Assembly: GCA_032719365.1 (NCBI GenBank)
Contig: CM064868.1
Span: 4,990,001 to 5,054,000, forward strand
Source of the DNA: Prinsepia uniflora
Taxonomy: Eukaryota > Streptophyta > Magnoliopsida > Rosales > Rosaceae
DNA: 64,000 bases
Direction: 5' to 3'
Part shown: in pieces, positions 46,910 through 59,852 of the stretch
How the letters are laid out: each line of letters opens with the position of its first letter
How positions within the stretch are numbered: position 1 is the stretch's first letter
Notes under the pieces: model-generated
What the model was told of the DNA's origin: nothing
Databases searched by the model: none
The model's input: the letters and a program-made list of their open reading frames with translations, nothing else
Made by a program: the position numbers and the translations under genes

Positions 46910-48558
46910 ATGGATTTTAGTACAATGGATCGTGGGCAACTGACACTGCTAGGATCAGCAGCTTGTGTGATGCTTACACTGCATTTCACTGTCCAGTTAT
47001 TGTCGCAACATCTCTTTTACTGGAAAAACCCAAAGGAACAGAAGGCTATAATAATCATTATTCTCATGGCTCCACTATATGCAGCTGACTCGTTTGTGGG
47101 TTTATTGGCTATCCAGGGAAGCAAAACATTTTTCCTGTTTTTGGACTCTGTTAAGGAGTGCTATGAAGCTTTGGTGAGTGACTCCGACTTCCATTATGAT
47201 ATTTGTCCTTTTCATGTGGCCTTAATAGATCAATAGCTTCCTAGATTCGCTAACTTCTCATGTTTCTACTTTCAGGTGATTGCTAAGTTCTTGGCTCTAA
47301 TGTATAGTTTCCTGAACATATCAATGAGCAAAAATATCGTGCCAGATGAAATTAAAGGAAGAGAAATTCACCACTCATTTCCTATGACTCTTTTTCAGGT
47401 ATGGAATTGTTTTATATTCTTTCAGTTTACAACGCAATGAACATACTGGTTCGGACTCTTAACACAGCTATCTTCGCATCAAACTTCCCGGCTTTATCAA
47501 TATTCTGATTCTGGGATGCATAATCTTATCTTTGTAGTTGAAAGCATCATTCATTATTATATCTACTATATAATAACAGATATAATGCGTCTTGACTAAC
47601 TGCAGCCTCACACTGTTCGGCTAGACCGCCATACCTTGAAGCTACTCAAGTATTGGACCTGGCAGTTTGTTGTCATACGCCCAGTTCGTTCTATTTTGAT
47701 GATAACGCTGCAAGCAGTTGGAGTGTACCCCAGTTGGTTGAGCTGGACATTCACTATCATTCTTAATGTTTCAGTTTCGTTAGCACTCTACTCTCTAGTG
47801 GTGTTTTACCATGTGTTTGCAAAGGAATTGGAACCACATTCACCTCTTTCAAAGTTCCTATGCATCAAGGGAATTGTCTTCTTCTGCTTCTGGCAGGTAC
47901 AATCCCTCTACCTCCTTAATTCTTTTGCTTATCGGATTTGCATATGAAACCCCTCTATAGAATCTCCCGATTATCAGTATTATCTTGAGTTGTTGGTTTC
48001 GGTCTTTTGATTGTGAAAATCATTTAATTTGTTTTCAGCCGCTCACCGTCTGAAATTAAGATAGATTAGTTTGATATTCTGTGGTTCTAGACTAAGAAAC
48101 CAAAGAGGTGTAAGAAAGTGGACAATGGCTCGTAATTGAATCACCATTGAATTAACCTGCTGGTTCTGGTGGAAACTGATTGACTTAAGCTATCCCTATA
48201 AACATGTTTCTTGTTGGTAATGAAATGGGACTTGCTGAACTACCATTGACTTAACCTGCCGGTTCTGTTGGAAACTGATTGACTTAAGCTATCCCTATAA
48301 ACATTTTTCTTGTTGGTAGTGAAATGAGACTTGCTGAACCATTTGCAGGGAGTGGTCATTAAAATGCTAGCTGCTGTAGGCGTGATTCGATCTCATCATT
48401 TCTGGTTAGATGTGGAGCACATTGAGGAAGCCATTCAGAATGTCTTGATATGTTTGGAGATGGTCGTGTTTTCTGTCCTCCAGCAATACGCATACCATGT
48501 GTCGCCTTACAGCGGAGATGTTGAAACGAAAATGAAATTAAACAAGAAGAGGGAGTGA
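46910..48558 (+). CDS. TMEM184/DUF300 (organic solute transporter alpha-like) membrane protein
   Basis: A multi-pass membrane protein of the LAZ1/TMEM184/OST-alpha superfamily; plant members act at the vacuolar and endomembrane system and have been tied to hormone signalling and cell death. Four coding exons: 46910-47173, 47276-47398, 47606-47896, 48349-48558, all GT-AG and in phase, giving 295 aa, the size of the short TMEM184C-like plant members rather than the longer LAZ1 proteins. Hydrophobic helices appear at about residues 10-35, 45-70, 88-105, 145-160, 165-190 and 205-225. Family signatures are YWKNPKEQKAIIIIILMAPLYA, the SVKECYEALVIAKFLALMY segment, LKLLKYWTWQFVVIRPV and FWQGVVIKMLAAVG. 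The C-terminus is short and lysine-rich. Intron 3 contains a tandem duplication that ends right at the acceptor. It looks intact. Confidence 0.92.
48143..48340 (+). repeat. 99-bp tandem duplication in intron 3 of the TMEM184-like gene
   Basis: Two units (48143-48241 and 48242-48340) begin ACCATTGA and differ at about eight positions. The second ends eight bases before the splice acceptor, so the duplicated block doubles the branch-point region. Confidence 0.85.
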
Positions 48559-49855
48559 TTTGAATTCATTTTATTATCATATTACTTGTCAACGACATTA
48601 CATTAGATGGGATTTGGAATTTTGGATCAACTTTGAAATCTCCCATTTTTCGTGAAGATAACTTAGATTCCTTCTGTTTAATTGGTATTTTCATATGGAT
48701 GATATAAATGTACATTACTGTTGGTTCAACCAAACCATTATACCAAAAGTATACCATTTGTCATCTGCTCATCTCTGTTCATAGCCCGAGTCAATTGAAA
48801 ATTATTATAAGCTACCTAACCAAATTATTATCACAATCATGATTGGTAATTTGGGTTTTGGTGAGCAAGCCAGAGAGGAAAACAAAGCCACCAAGTAACC
48901 ACATACTCGCATGATCATAGCATGGAACAGGTTTTAGCATCGCTCTCCCGATTCCTAAACTACACGACATGCCTTTCTTCCTCCTGAAAACCAATGTAAA
49001 ACCTTTTCCCCATTGCATTGCATTCCCCTCATGGTATCCAATCAGGTTAGTTCACCTATGAAGCCAAACACAATCGACATTACTCATTATGTATTATTCA
49101 CTTGTTAGACTTAAAAATTCATTACGCGTAAAGAACAAAAATATCAGATTTAAAAATTAATTAATGTGTTGTAATTTTAACTTTCTTCATCCTAAAAGTC
49201 ACAGACCGGGTAAATTTCAACCAATTTACAATTGTAATTCATTGTTTGCCATTATAATAATTGAATGATTTAAATGAGATACTTCCGCTAAAGAGGGAAT
49301 TATTTATTTATTTTAAAATTTTTGTTACAATCCTAACATTGCATTATGAATGATCACAAATAAATTGGGGGTATTTCCAAGGCTGAAATTGCACTCAAAG
49401 CGGCAGATTTCTTATTTGTTTGTTTCTTCATGGACTCAAAGCGGTAGATAGATAAGAAATTGTATGTCGGGAGTTGTTTAATTTGGTAATGTCATGGACT
49501 AAATATTTGTTTGGTTGTTTGGTGCGGGTAAACCAAACAGTAGGAGGGAGATAACACCAAAAAAATTGGACAACAAGGGACGGCGCCGTCAAAGGCCAGC
49601 GCGCGTGACGCGCCACGAAGTGGAAGAAAAAGGCCAAAAAGAGAAAGAAGAATAAGTGACGCGTGTGTTTACTATAGAGATGCCATTGTCATTGCCAATA
49701 ACCATTTCCCATTTCCCATTTGCAAGCCTCCAAAGTCCAAACACAACACCACCACCAGCAAAGGAAGCGATTGAAGTTTGAGGAAAGAAAAAGTATACCC
49801 ACTTTCTCATTTTCAGAAGAAAGAAAGTGAAGGAGCTCTTTGGATTGGCAGCAAA
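48559..49855. other. Intergenic region and promoter of the ArfGAP gene
   Basis: The left part is AT-rich 3' sequence. About 49560-49620 is GC-rich (GGCGCCGTC, GCGCGCGTGACGCG) and probably belongs to the proximal promoter of the next gene. Open frames on the minus strand at 49428-49900 overlap that promoter and exon 1 and are not supported. Confidence 0.5.
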
Positions 49856-52800
49856 ATGAACCAGAAGGCCAACGTTTCTAAAGAGCTTAATGCCAAACAC
49901 AGAAAGGTCTGTCTTTCTCCCCTTGTCTTCAGACTTCGTCTTTCTTACTTGGACATAATCTCTTTCGAGTTAACTTCTTTTCTCTATTTTATTATGGTCC
50001 AAAGATTTTATCTTTTTTCGTTTCTTGTTTCGTGGGGAGTTATAATTCTGGGTTTGTTTTTGGTCAAGCTTTGATGCATGTTCAGTGTTTTGGGTTGATG
50101 GGTTGGCTTCAAAGTTTGAACTCTCACGATCCATTCAAAATGTTAATTGGGTTTTGAACAAGATTGTTGTTTGCTTATTACTTTACCAGCCATAAATTTT
50201 AAATTTCAATTTCCAGAGTATCAAGTATGATTTTGGGCACACCTTGTTCTCATGAACGTCAGAATTCGTTATTTGACACTCCCTATTTTGCTCATCTTAG
50301 GTTGCATTCAGTTATTTTTGTCAAAAATCTTTATATAAAGAAAAATAAAATTGTATTCAGTTCATATATTATGTACAAGGTATTGAAGTATTGACGGTGC
50401 AAGCATGTTTTAGTGAAGGTCCACAATGAGTTGTCACTTGTTCGGTAAAGACGGTGACGAGGAATTGAGGATATATATTTTGTGCATCATCTAGCTCGCA
50501 GACACAGCTGTCTATTACATAAGATGTTTTAAGTAGTTGCATTTTTATTTTATTTTTTTAATAACCACTTTTTAGCTTCAAGCTGACTCTGAGCCAGTCC
50601 GTGTTTTCATCTTCACTAGTAAATTTGTATTTTCTTGTCAAAATTCGAACTGGGTTCACAATTAGCTCTGATATTGTTTGGTCTTATGTGGTTTCCTTGT
50701 ATGCAGATATTGGAGGGTCTTCTAAAGTTACCAGGGAACAGAGAATGTGCAGACTGCAAAGCCAAGTCCGTATTCTTTTGGTTTTGGTGGAAGATTGTTT
50801 CATCATTAGCATATTTAGTATCAATGATTAACATTGGAATGTCCACTTTTTCTGTGCAGAGCTCCACGATGGGCTAGCGTGAATCTTGGAATCTTCATAT
50901 GCATGCAATGTTCAGGGATCCACAGGAGTCTTGGGGTTCATATATCAAAGGTGGCATATTTTTTTTTTCCTATTTATGTTAGGACTTGAATGTGTAATAT
51001 TTCACTATTTCCTATTTTTTATACACATCATACACATCATACACATCATACTGCTATTCTCTATATGTCATGCATCATTTCAATGAAATTGGTGTCTTTG
51101 CAGGTGAGATCAGCTACTTTGGACACATGGCTTCCAGATCAGGTTGCATTTATTCAATGTGAGTACACCATGTTTATGTTACCGTTTTCTTTTCATTCTG
51201 GTGGGAGTTGAGTTTAGACTTATGAGTACTGAAAATTCATTTGGTTTGTTGTTGCTGCTAGCTATGGGAAATGAAAAGTCGAATGGTTATTGGGAAGCAG
51301 ATTTGTCTCCAAATTATGACAGAGTTGGAATTGAGAATTTCATTCAGGCAAAGTATGGCATTGTTTATCCTTGCTTTAGGGTATTAGTATTTGTATGATG
51401 TTGCTATGTATTCATTTTGGTTCATATTTTGGGCTTAGGTGTTTAGGTGCTTATTTTATCGATCAGGTATGTACACAAAAAATGGGTTCCAAGGGATGGA
51501 AAACTGAACTCCCCTCCCCGGGTGAGTGAAGAGAAGGCTTCTGTTTACAGAGCAAGACCTGAAACCAGTACTCAGCGGAGCCATGTGAAAGAAAAAGAAC
51601 GATTTCATGAAGAGCAGAAAATTGCTCATCCACCCGTTACAAGTAACAGGACACCTCCGCGGGTAAATGCTATTTTGTTTATTTTCCATCTCAATCAGAA
51701 ACTGATACATATCAGGCTGCTTCTTATGTTTAAGCTTATTGGGCTTGACAGGTCAATCATGATGTGAAACCACAAGTACTTGAGCAGAAACCAAAACCAG
51801 CAGCCTTGAAAGCTGAACCAGCAAGTGAAGTGGGTAGTGTTAAAATTACACCCGTTTCCCTACCAGCTAAAGTGGATTACGCTACTGATCTCTTCAATTT
51901 GCTCTCCGTGGAGGAGCCTAGAGGAAATGAGTCTATGACATCTGCCACTAAGAATACATTGGCTGATTTCCATGGTATATTTCTTTTCTTAGGACAAAAA
52001 TTTTCATATATTGATAACATCTTAATTATAAGTAGGCCTTCTGCATTTCCATTGACACTAAACCTCCTTAACATGCAGCAGTTGAAACAAAATTGACAGA
52101 AGAGAAAAGTATTAGGTCAGAACCATCTGAAAGCAAGATTCAACCAAACTATGGCATTGATAATTTATTAATAGATTATATCCCAGTCACTCAGCCCTTT
52201 TCAATGAAACCCCAGAATGACGTGAAGAAGGACATCATAAACTTATTTGGGAAGGTATATATATACACACACGCACACACACACATATGTGTGTTCCAAG
52301 TTCTTTGCAAGTACTTAAAACAGGTTTATGTTCCTCTCACAAATTTTATATTGGATTTTGCACAGTCCAGTATGGTTTCTCCATTCTCTATGCATCAACA
52401 GAAACTTGCAATGCAATCCCAGCAACTGACATTACTCACAGCGAAATTTAATGGATCGCTTTCCATTCCTGCAAACGTACAACCTGGATCCCATGCCATC
52501 CACATCCCCAATCGAAATGGACAAAGCATTGGCCACCAAGTTTCTAGAAACCCGGTGCCTAATCATCCCCAATATTATACTCAGGTTGTGCTTATGAAAA
52601 AGCTTAGAGCAAGTGTTTTCCACTTGATGATCCATCTCTTATCCTGACATTTTTAGTGTGTGCCAGATAGGAAACAGCTATTATACACGACCGGTAGGCA
52701 ATGCAGTTTCTTTCCCAACATCAAGGTAAACATTAGAGCATCCAAAGTTCCGATTTGTTCTAATTCATACGAGTTGAGTCTTGATGGTACTTGTGTGAGG

Positions 52801-53023
52801 TAATTTTTTGAAATGAAGAACATTGCGGATATGATTTTGTTGTCATCGTCATTTTTGTTGCAGCAGTTACACGACGAGGCCAGTAACTCCAGTTAATGGT
52901 GTCACAAACTTCAGAGCTACCGGATTTTCATCACTGTCACCAATATCTTCTGTCCCTCCTACTAAGTCGGGACGGGATTATGATTTCTCATCATTAACTC
53001 AGGGATTGTTTACTAAACGATGA
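49856..53023 (+). CDS. AGD15: ARF GTPase-activating protein, AGD15/AGD5 type
   Basis: It stimulates GTP hydrolysis on ARF GTPases in vesicle traffic at the trans-Golgi network. Eleven exons: 49856-49906, 50707-50765, 50860-50950, 51104-51158, 51262-51352, 51467-51662, 51752-51974, 52079-52254, 52366-52584, 52667-52725, 52864-53023. They sum to 1380 nt (459 aa), with every junction GT-AG and in phase. The ArfGAP zinc finger is Cys31-x2-Cys34-x16-Cys51-x2-Cys54, followed by the catalytic arginine Arg59 in IHRSLGVHISKVRS; the domain ends near YVHKKWVPRDGK. The long tail is disordered, Ser/Pro/Gln-rich and poorly conserved. It holds DLFNLLSVE and DNLLIDY acidic-hydrophobic stretches, which resemble short trafficking-adaptor motifs (inference), and ends DFSSLTQGLFTKR. 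The symbol is assigned from tail architecture; AGD5 (NEVERSHED) is the close alternative. Confidence 0.9.
51021..51051 (+). repeat. 9-bp microsatellite in an ArfGAP intron
   Basis: ATACACATC-type 9-mers repeat just over three times in intron 3. A separate CA-rich run lies at 52262-52288 in intron 8. Confidence 0.8.
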
Positions 53024-53130
53024 CCAATTTATTTAGTCAAATTTATCGATTGAAAGAAATAGATTATGGAATAGTATTTCAGTTTATTCCTTCCTAAGAT
53101 GTTCAACCTTCAATTGTATCTTATTGGCGG

Positions 53131-54205
53131 TAGGGATGGTCATAATTATCCATGGGTATGGGTACCTATGGGTATTGTTGAAATGGGTAGAAATTAGATG
53201 GGTAAAAATTTACCCATCATTTAATGGGTAGGGTAAGGGTTTACCCATGGGTATTGTGGGTATTTAATACCCATTAAATTTAAAGTATATTCTTTATCCA
53301 TTCTTCAAATTATCTATGAATTTTTAACACTTTCTTCCCTTTACTAATTTTTTTCTTTATATTCTTACTATTACTTTATTTCATCTTTCATCAAAAAAAT
53401 TATACACAAAAATGTTACGAATTTATATTAACATCAATTTTTTTTAAGAACTTAAATAATTCATTTTAAATGATTTAACAAAAATCAAAGTAAACTATAA
53501 ATTTTTTAAGATTTCACAACCATGAAATAATTTAAAGGGAGTTTTATAAATTCTTAAAAATTGTTTATAATAAAATTTTTAATGAGTTTTTTTTTTTAAG
53601 TTTTGAATTCCATTTCGACATTTATTACTCATTCTTCATTTAATTGGAAAGTTTTCGGAGTCAAATTCTCAAATAACTCATTCACTAGTCTTGGTCAACT
53701 CGACAAATTTTGATAATTACGGATAGAAGGGTAAATTGGTCATTTACTAATTCTCACTTTAAATTTTAAGAAGGATTGTAACAAAAACTCTAATAGAAAT
53801 TGAGAGGATTTGAAGAAAATGAAAAGCAAAAAAAAATAAAAAGCAAACGAAATTAAAAGAAAAAAATATTAGAAGTTAAAAATAAAAAGTTGAAGACAAA
53901 TGAAAGTAAAAAAAAAAAAATTAAAAGTAAAAGAAAAATGAAAAGTAAAAAGAAAAAAGAAAAGCAAAATAAATTGAAAGGTATAAAAAAAAATTAGAAG
54001 TTAAAACAAAATGAAACACAAGGAAAAAAAAATTGAAAGGAGAAAATAAATATAAAATATCATGGATACCCATTACCCAATAGATAGGATTTGGATAAAC
54101 CCTCAAAAATTGAAGATAGGTCTGAATGAGTATAAAACCCAATTGTACCCATACAGGATAAAAATTTACCCACACCTTTAAAAAAAACTAATTTGACTAT
54201 CTCTA
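53131..54205. mobile_element. hAT-type MITE, 1,075 bp, 8-bp TSD attggcgg
   Basis: The left end TAGGGATGGTCATAATTA and the right end, reverse-complemented TAGAGATAGTCAAATTAG, form an imperfect terminal inverted repeat. Perfect 8-bp duplications attggcgg flank it (53123-53130, 54206-54213). Subterminal parts are rich in ATGGGTA/TACCCAT words on both sides (53150-53280; 54060-54180). Between about 53815 and 54058 the plus strand is almost pure A/G with AAAAGTAAAAG-like units. There is no coding capacity. It lies about 107 bp past the stop of the ArfGAP gene and may sit in or near its 3' UTR. Confidence 0.92.
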
Positions 54206-54213
54206 ATTGGCGG

Positions 54214-55820
54214 GCCTGTGTCTCAAAAAAAAATGGATTGACCCACCAGTTCCTAGTAATAACAGAAGGCACCGGTTGTGTTGTCATGTTCCTCTCATTT
54301 GGCAAGTTACTAATTTTGATTCATTAATATCGGGAAATGAGCTATATTCATTGAATAGCGACCTTTTTTTTTTTTTTGGGGTTAGGTCAATAGTAAGGTC
54401 ACCACATTCCTGAAAGAGCAAACTAAGGCCCAGCCCACAAGGGGTTGGACCAGCACCCTGAGAGCCCAAGATGCAAAGCTTGCCAACCAAGGTCACCACA
54501 TGCACCCAACATGGAACAATCGATCCTCACCCGCACCCGCACCCGCACCATTGCCACTATCGCAACCACTGTCGGAGCCACCGTCATGGCCACCGCCCTA
54601 GCAGCTTTCACTGTTTTAGACACAGTAACGCCATACGCATCACCGCAGTCGCAGGCAAGGCCACACCGCATGCCACGTTACCGTTGATGCAGCAGGCATG
54701 TCATAACAATTGTCGTTGTAGCCATATCTCGTTGCTAGCAAAGATCTCAGTCAGATTTGGACTTTCCATCACGTTCGATCCAACAAAAGGAGCTCACGCC
54801 ACGAGTCCATCATCAGGCCGCCTAGATGGGCTACCTCGGCGACATTAAGCACACCTTCGCGCCAACGCCCATCCGTCATAGGAGCACAATCGAAGCTAGT
54901 CCAGACAGCAAAGTCGGCGAAGCTAAACGAGAGTAAGGGAAAGAGAAGAATACTAGAAAAGAAGAGAAGGGGAAATGGAGAAGAAAAGGGGTTGCCGCCG
55001 ACCCCCTTTAGGATCGGCGACTATGGTTTTAGTCTCATTGGTTTTCTAGAGAGACGGCAGAGAAAAAAGTTCTAAAGAAAGGTGACGCAATATACGAAAA
55101 TTAGTAGTGCATACATGTATCGACCTTGTGTTTTTTATGAGTGTCTTTCCACTCAACAATTTTCGATGTGCAGTACTAATATTAAATTTTAATTCCGTGC
55201 AATCCTACCGAACATGTTTTCCTATTTTGGTGGAGGTGAGAGGTCATCGAAAATTAAATAGAATTTCATTGTGGGTCTACCAAACTTGTCTACACCTTTT
55301 GGTGGTGGACAGTCCGTGCAACTTTACTATTATCAGTGTGATCCCCGCCGAACTTATTAGCACAATGCGGTGGACAGTCACCGTACTGATCAACTATTAT
55401 CGAAGTGCAGTCGGAGGTCACCAACAATGGTATAACAATTCGCTCTAATTAAGTTACTACTGAATTTTTTCACACGCCTGATAGTCACCGGCCGCAATCC
55501 AAGTATATTCAATGCGAGGTGACAAGGCCACCACGGCCTGTCGTTCCCATGCTATTTCGGTGTGCGCGCGTTACTTAATAGAATTTTATTGGTTGCGGGT
55601 CCAATTCATTTTGAGAATTGAAATTAAGGAGAGAGCAATGATGGCAAATTTTGTTTGATACATAAGATTTCCTTGGCCCCAAATGCTTCAAGAATTTGAT
55701 GGTCTTCCTCCCTTCGTAGTATACGCAGCCGACATCAGTTCCTCATGATATTCCTAGTACGTACATTTTATTTTGTTTTTTCAGTTATTAGGAGATTAAT
55801 TGTGGTATATTGTTGCAGGT
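54214..55820. other. Repeat-like region, part GC-rich, no gene recognised
   Basis: At 54445-55030 the composition becomes GC-rich with a CCGCAC hexamer run (54529-54549). Open frames exist on both strands without domain signatures. At 55107-55560 words such as GGTGGACAGTC and GAGGTCACC recur. It looks like decayed transposon or tandem-repeat sequence, but no ends could be fixed. Confidence 0.4.
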
Positions 55821-56017
55821 TGTTATCGTTAGAAAAGTCAGCCGTATTGTTTAGCTGTCAAAGCCAGCTGTAGTCTTGGCTATTAAGTCTGTTATAGCCA
55901 TCTTTGTTCATTTTATTGTATGATGTATTCATGTGTTGAGAATTAAGAAAGCCAACCACAAAAGCTTCTTCTCAGATTCTGCTTATCTACTTAGTAATCA
56001 TCTTCTTCAATCTAACA
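55821..56017 (+). mobile_element. Short copia-like solo LTR (probable)
   Basis: It begins TGTTATCGTTAG and ends TCAATCTAACA, so the tips TGTTA/TAACA are inverted. The second half (GTGTTGAGAATTAAGAAAG..., CTTCTTCTCAGATTCTGC) has the look of a copia R-U5 region. The flanking 5-mers caggt and ctgtc do not match, and no primer binding site follows, so it is a solo or truncated LTR. Confidence 0.5.
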
Positions 56018-56140
56018 CTGTCATGAGGCGTGAGTAAATAAAAAAAAAGAAACGACGCAAATAAACAAGGTAATTACAAAAGAAGGAAAATTTGTGCATG
56101 TGAAGATGCTTAATTACATAAGGTCATGGTTGGTTGGTTA

Positions 56141-56450
56141 TCAATATTGGATTGGATTATATGAGTTAACTGGATTATATTGAATTGGATTAGAGAGGGG
56201 ATTAGAGTACCAAATCAATACTCTATTGGATTATACGTGTTAACAGGATTATATTGAATTAGATTAGAGAGGATTACACTACCAAATCAATACTAGCTCT
56301 GTTGAATTATACGGGTTAACGGGGTTATATTATATTGAATAGGATTAGAGAGGATTAATTATTTAATTACAGTACCAAATCGGACTGGATTGTGAATTCC
56401 ATGACTGTTAAAGTGAATATTGGATTCCAAATAATCCAATCCAATATTGA
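56141..56450. mobile_element. MITE with 20-bp perfect terminal inverted repeats
   Basis: TCAATATTGGATTGGATTAT at 56141-56160 is repeated exactly in inverse at 56431-56450. The inside is about three tandem units of roughly 85 bp, each with GTTAAC, GAATTGGATTAGAGAGGATTA and CCAAATC. No clear target duplication was found, so the superfamily is unknown. Confidence 0.75.
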
Positions 56451-58690
56451 TTTTGGGCTATCAAAATAATGATTATGATTATAAATCCAATCCACACTTT
56501 TCTAGTTTGGAAAATATTTACATCCTATTATAGTGATATGTATTTTTTCGTACTACTCTTTCAATTTATTGAATATATATTTTTTGACATATATCATAAT
56601 CGGAATCGTTTATTCTCTAAATCATTATTTCAAGATAATCTCCATAAAAAAAAAATTAATAAAAATGAAGGTCATTCAGTCATTTATATATACCTAATAA
56701 ATAGAGGGTTCGCTATGAAAATTTTAATTATTAACAAAATTATTGATTTATTCTATACTTATGAATGACTAAACGATCTCTAATGTTATTGAATTTTTAC
56801 GGAGACAATCGTGACATTATAATTTAGAGAACGAAAAATGGTTCTAATTATAATAAATGTAAATATAATTCGATAATTGAAAGTGTGATATAAAAGGTAC
56901 TACCAAAGTAAAATGCAATTATTATTCTTCTAGTTAATTTTGAATAACAAACAATGAATCTTATGGAATAAGACAATGCTAAAAGGACTATAATCATAAA
57001 TTACATTTATAAATACACTAATACAATTAGAATATATTCGTCTGTATTAATATTTAATATATGCTTTTCCTAACGAACATTATTGCTAAGAATATATCTG
57101 GGTCATGGCCGTGGTCCGCTCAAGTGCAGGGTTTAAGGACGCAGGGGGGATAGGGAATATTCTTATGGAACTATGAGGAGTACTCTATACGTACTGTTGT
57201 TGGACTTGGAGGTATTAAGGAATATGCGTAATGATATACATATGGCACACACTCGAGAAATGGACGGTGAAGAAACTGTCGAGCAGTAACGCCGATATAT
57301 AGAGTGCATGTCACTATATTATACAGACCTTGACTCAGAGAAAAAGCACCACAGCTAGAAAAACAGTTTTCTTTTCCCTGTATGTTACCCAGCTTAATCC
57401 TGCAGCAGCCAATCAGCACACTCCCTTCTGCTGACTTTCTACTCCGACCACCGCCCAGTAGAACCTTAACAATTAAGGGATAATATTCATGTCGTCCAAA
57501 TTATAATTACTTGTATATAAGACCCAGAAAATAAATGGGGCCGTTTTGTTAAATTTGGACCAATCATCGTGTATTCGAAGTTTCCTGGATATGGTGGTGG
57601 TAGCTTTGAGAGTGACTAGCACAATCCCAGGACCATGGATATTGGACGCCATGCACTTTTTCTCCGGTAAAGAGTAAATAAGTCTAATAAACACCCTAGT
57701 TTTCCGTTTGTTCACACCTGCCATCAACTAATATAAAAAAATTTACTTCCCATTCTAATAATATTTTCTTGTAATAACTTTTTGATTTATCAAATTGTTC
57801 TTATATATATATTATAATCGAAATTATTCATTTTTTCAATCATTAAATCAAAATCATTTTCATAAAAAATAAAACAAATTAGATATCATTTAAATTCATA
57901 TGTATCAAATATATCAAAAAATTTTGATAAAAATTAATATTCTCATGATAAACTGTCCATTTAATTAATATATTTGAATGATTAAATAATCTTCAATCTT
58001 ATTGAATATTCCTTACTGAAATAATCTAAATATAAAAATTTAGAGAATTAGCAGTTATTATTATGATATATTACAAAAATAATTTGATAAATTGAAATGA
58101 TGGTACAATAAGAAACCACTAAAATAGAATGTAAATACGTGTTCCTAAATTAATTAAGTAGTTATTTCTATTATTATAAAACCAGCGGAGTCAAAAAGCT
58201 TCATCTTTTTACAAAAATATTAATACTTATCCATTGATAACCTTAACATTTAATAAATAAATATATAATAAAAATATAAAAAAATTAATTAAATAATTAA
58301 TCTTCGATGTTATGTAGATGGATTCCTAATATCCTATAACTAACATACATATATTGGATGGTTAAATAAACTTTAAATTTTATGTATAAATAATTTTCAA
58401 GCGATAATTAATTTATAAAATGAACAAGGTTGATTTGTATGTTTACGTGGAAAATAACGAACAAGCATATATACTTTCATTTTAATTACATAAAGGTTAA
58501 TAACAAGCCTACTTTTATTTTAATTACCTAAAGGTTAATGTCAAGCTAGTAGGCCTAATTCAGTTGATTTTAGTGTTGATTTGTAGATAATTGGTCTTAA
58601 ATTCAAACCCCGATAATACATTATATGAATAATTTCCAAACGAAAAATTTCCTCATACCCTTACATAAAGGTTAATTAAAAGCCATAAAG
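56451..58690. other. AT-rich intergenic region
   Basis: No exon with a recognisable signature on either strand. Open frames at 56469-56768 and 57171-57419 are AT-driven and lack splice or domain support. Confidence 0.5.
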
Positions 58691-58951
58691 CTTAATTAAA
58701 AGCTCCGAATTGAAAGTCTTTAATTAGACAGTACTTTTTTTTCAGACCGAGTTAAAGTCCCGTAATATTTTAATGGTACCACAACAATGCACCCCTTAGT
58801 CCGTACATAATTTTTTGATTACATATATAAAGGTTAATTAAAAGCTCTGAGTAGAAAGTCTTTAATTAGACAACACTTTTTTTTTTGGACCGAGTTGAAA
58901 ATCCGGTGAGATTTTAATAGTACCACGAGAATGCACCCTTTAGTATATACA
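58691..58951 (+). repeat. Direct duplication of about 120 bp
   Basis: Two copies, 58691-58809 and about 58831-58951, share TTAATTAAAAGCTC, AAAGTCTTTAATTAGACA, a T run, ACCGAGTT and GCACC...TTAGT. They differ by roughly 15-20%. A separate 30-bp tandem repeat (TATACATGAGATATTTTTAT) follows at about 58945-59005. Confidence 0.75.
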
Positions 58952-59852
58952 TGAGATATTTTTATGATTTTTCTATATACATGAGATATTTTTATGATTT
59001 TTTGATGATCAGTCATATTTTCATACAAAAAATTAAAAATTACATGCAGGTTAATATATTTGCTTGTGGGAAAGTTGGCCATTCGGTGAAATCGCAGACA
59101 TGCAACGTAGAAACCCCTCAATTTATTTTAGAAATCTACATCCAAATTAAATAACCGGCCAAAAGATTAAGACCGGAAGTTCACAAGAAACTAATTAAGC
59201 AAATATATATCGCGATCGATCGACATGCAACCGCAAGTCAAGGTATACGAGTCTATATGACAAACTAACTACCATGCTTATTATATTAAGTGGAAAGTAA
59301 CCACCACTCATTGATCTATTTAACGGCTCAATCACTGTTGTATTACATCTCAACGAACTTTAAACTGTCATTTAATTATCTCCATATCTTTTCCGAGACT
59401 TGTTTCCATTATCCGTTTATTTACTCATGGTCGGTTGGGTCTAGAAAGGTGGAGAAAACATTTTATATTTCTTATTAATAAAATTTGGTGTTTTTATAAT
59501 TAAAAATTGAATGTAGTTGTAGTATAATACAAGTAATATCTTTTAATTCTAAGATATAACAATGAAAAGTAAAAACACTTTAACTTAAGTACCGATTTCG
59601 AATACATATAAAAATGACTGAGAAAATTAACTACGAAATAGAATATATATCCAAATCATTACAAATATATGAAAAATATTAAGAAAAAATATTTTAATTT
59701 CAAATGATCTCATTGATAACATCCATTCACATATTGCTCTATTGGACGTAGTGGCAGAGCCACTTGAATCCTCGATGGGGCTTAATTAGGCCCTTATTTA
59801 CTTATTTTTTATGAATATATATTAAGATTTTTTTTATTTAAAATGTTCCATG
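58952..59852. other. AT-rich spacer
   Basis: Nothing recognisable except the target duplication ccatg at 59848-59852 belonging to the next LTR. Confidence 0.5.

Noticed and set aside
52093..52647. 184-codon frame in the ArfGAP gene read as a separate gene
   Set aside because: It runs through intron 8 (52255-52365) between two good splice sites; only its outer parts are exonic.
54423..54848. GC-rich frames at 54423-54848 as genes
   Set aside because: Composition-driven (CCGCAC repeats), frames open on both strands, no domain or splice support.
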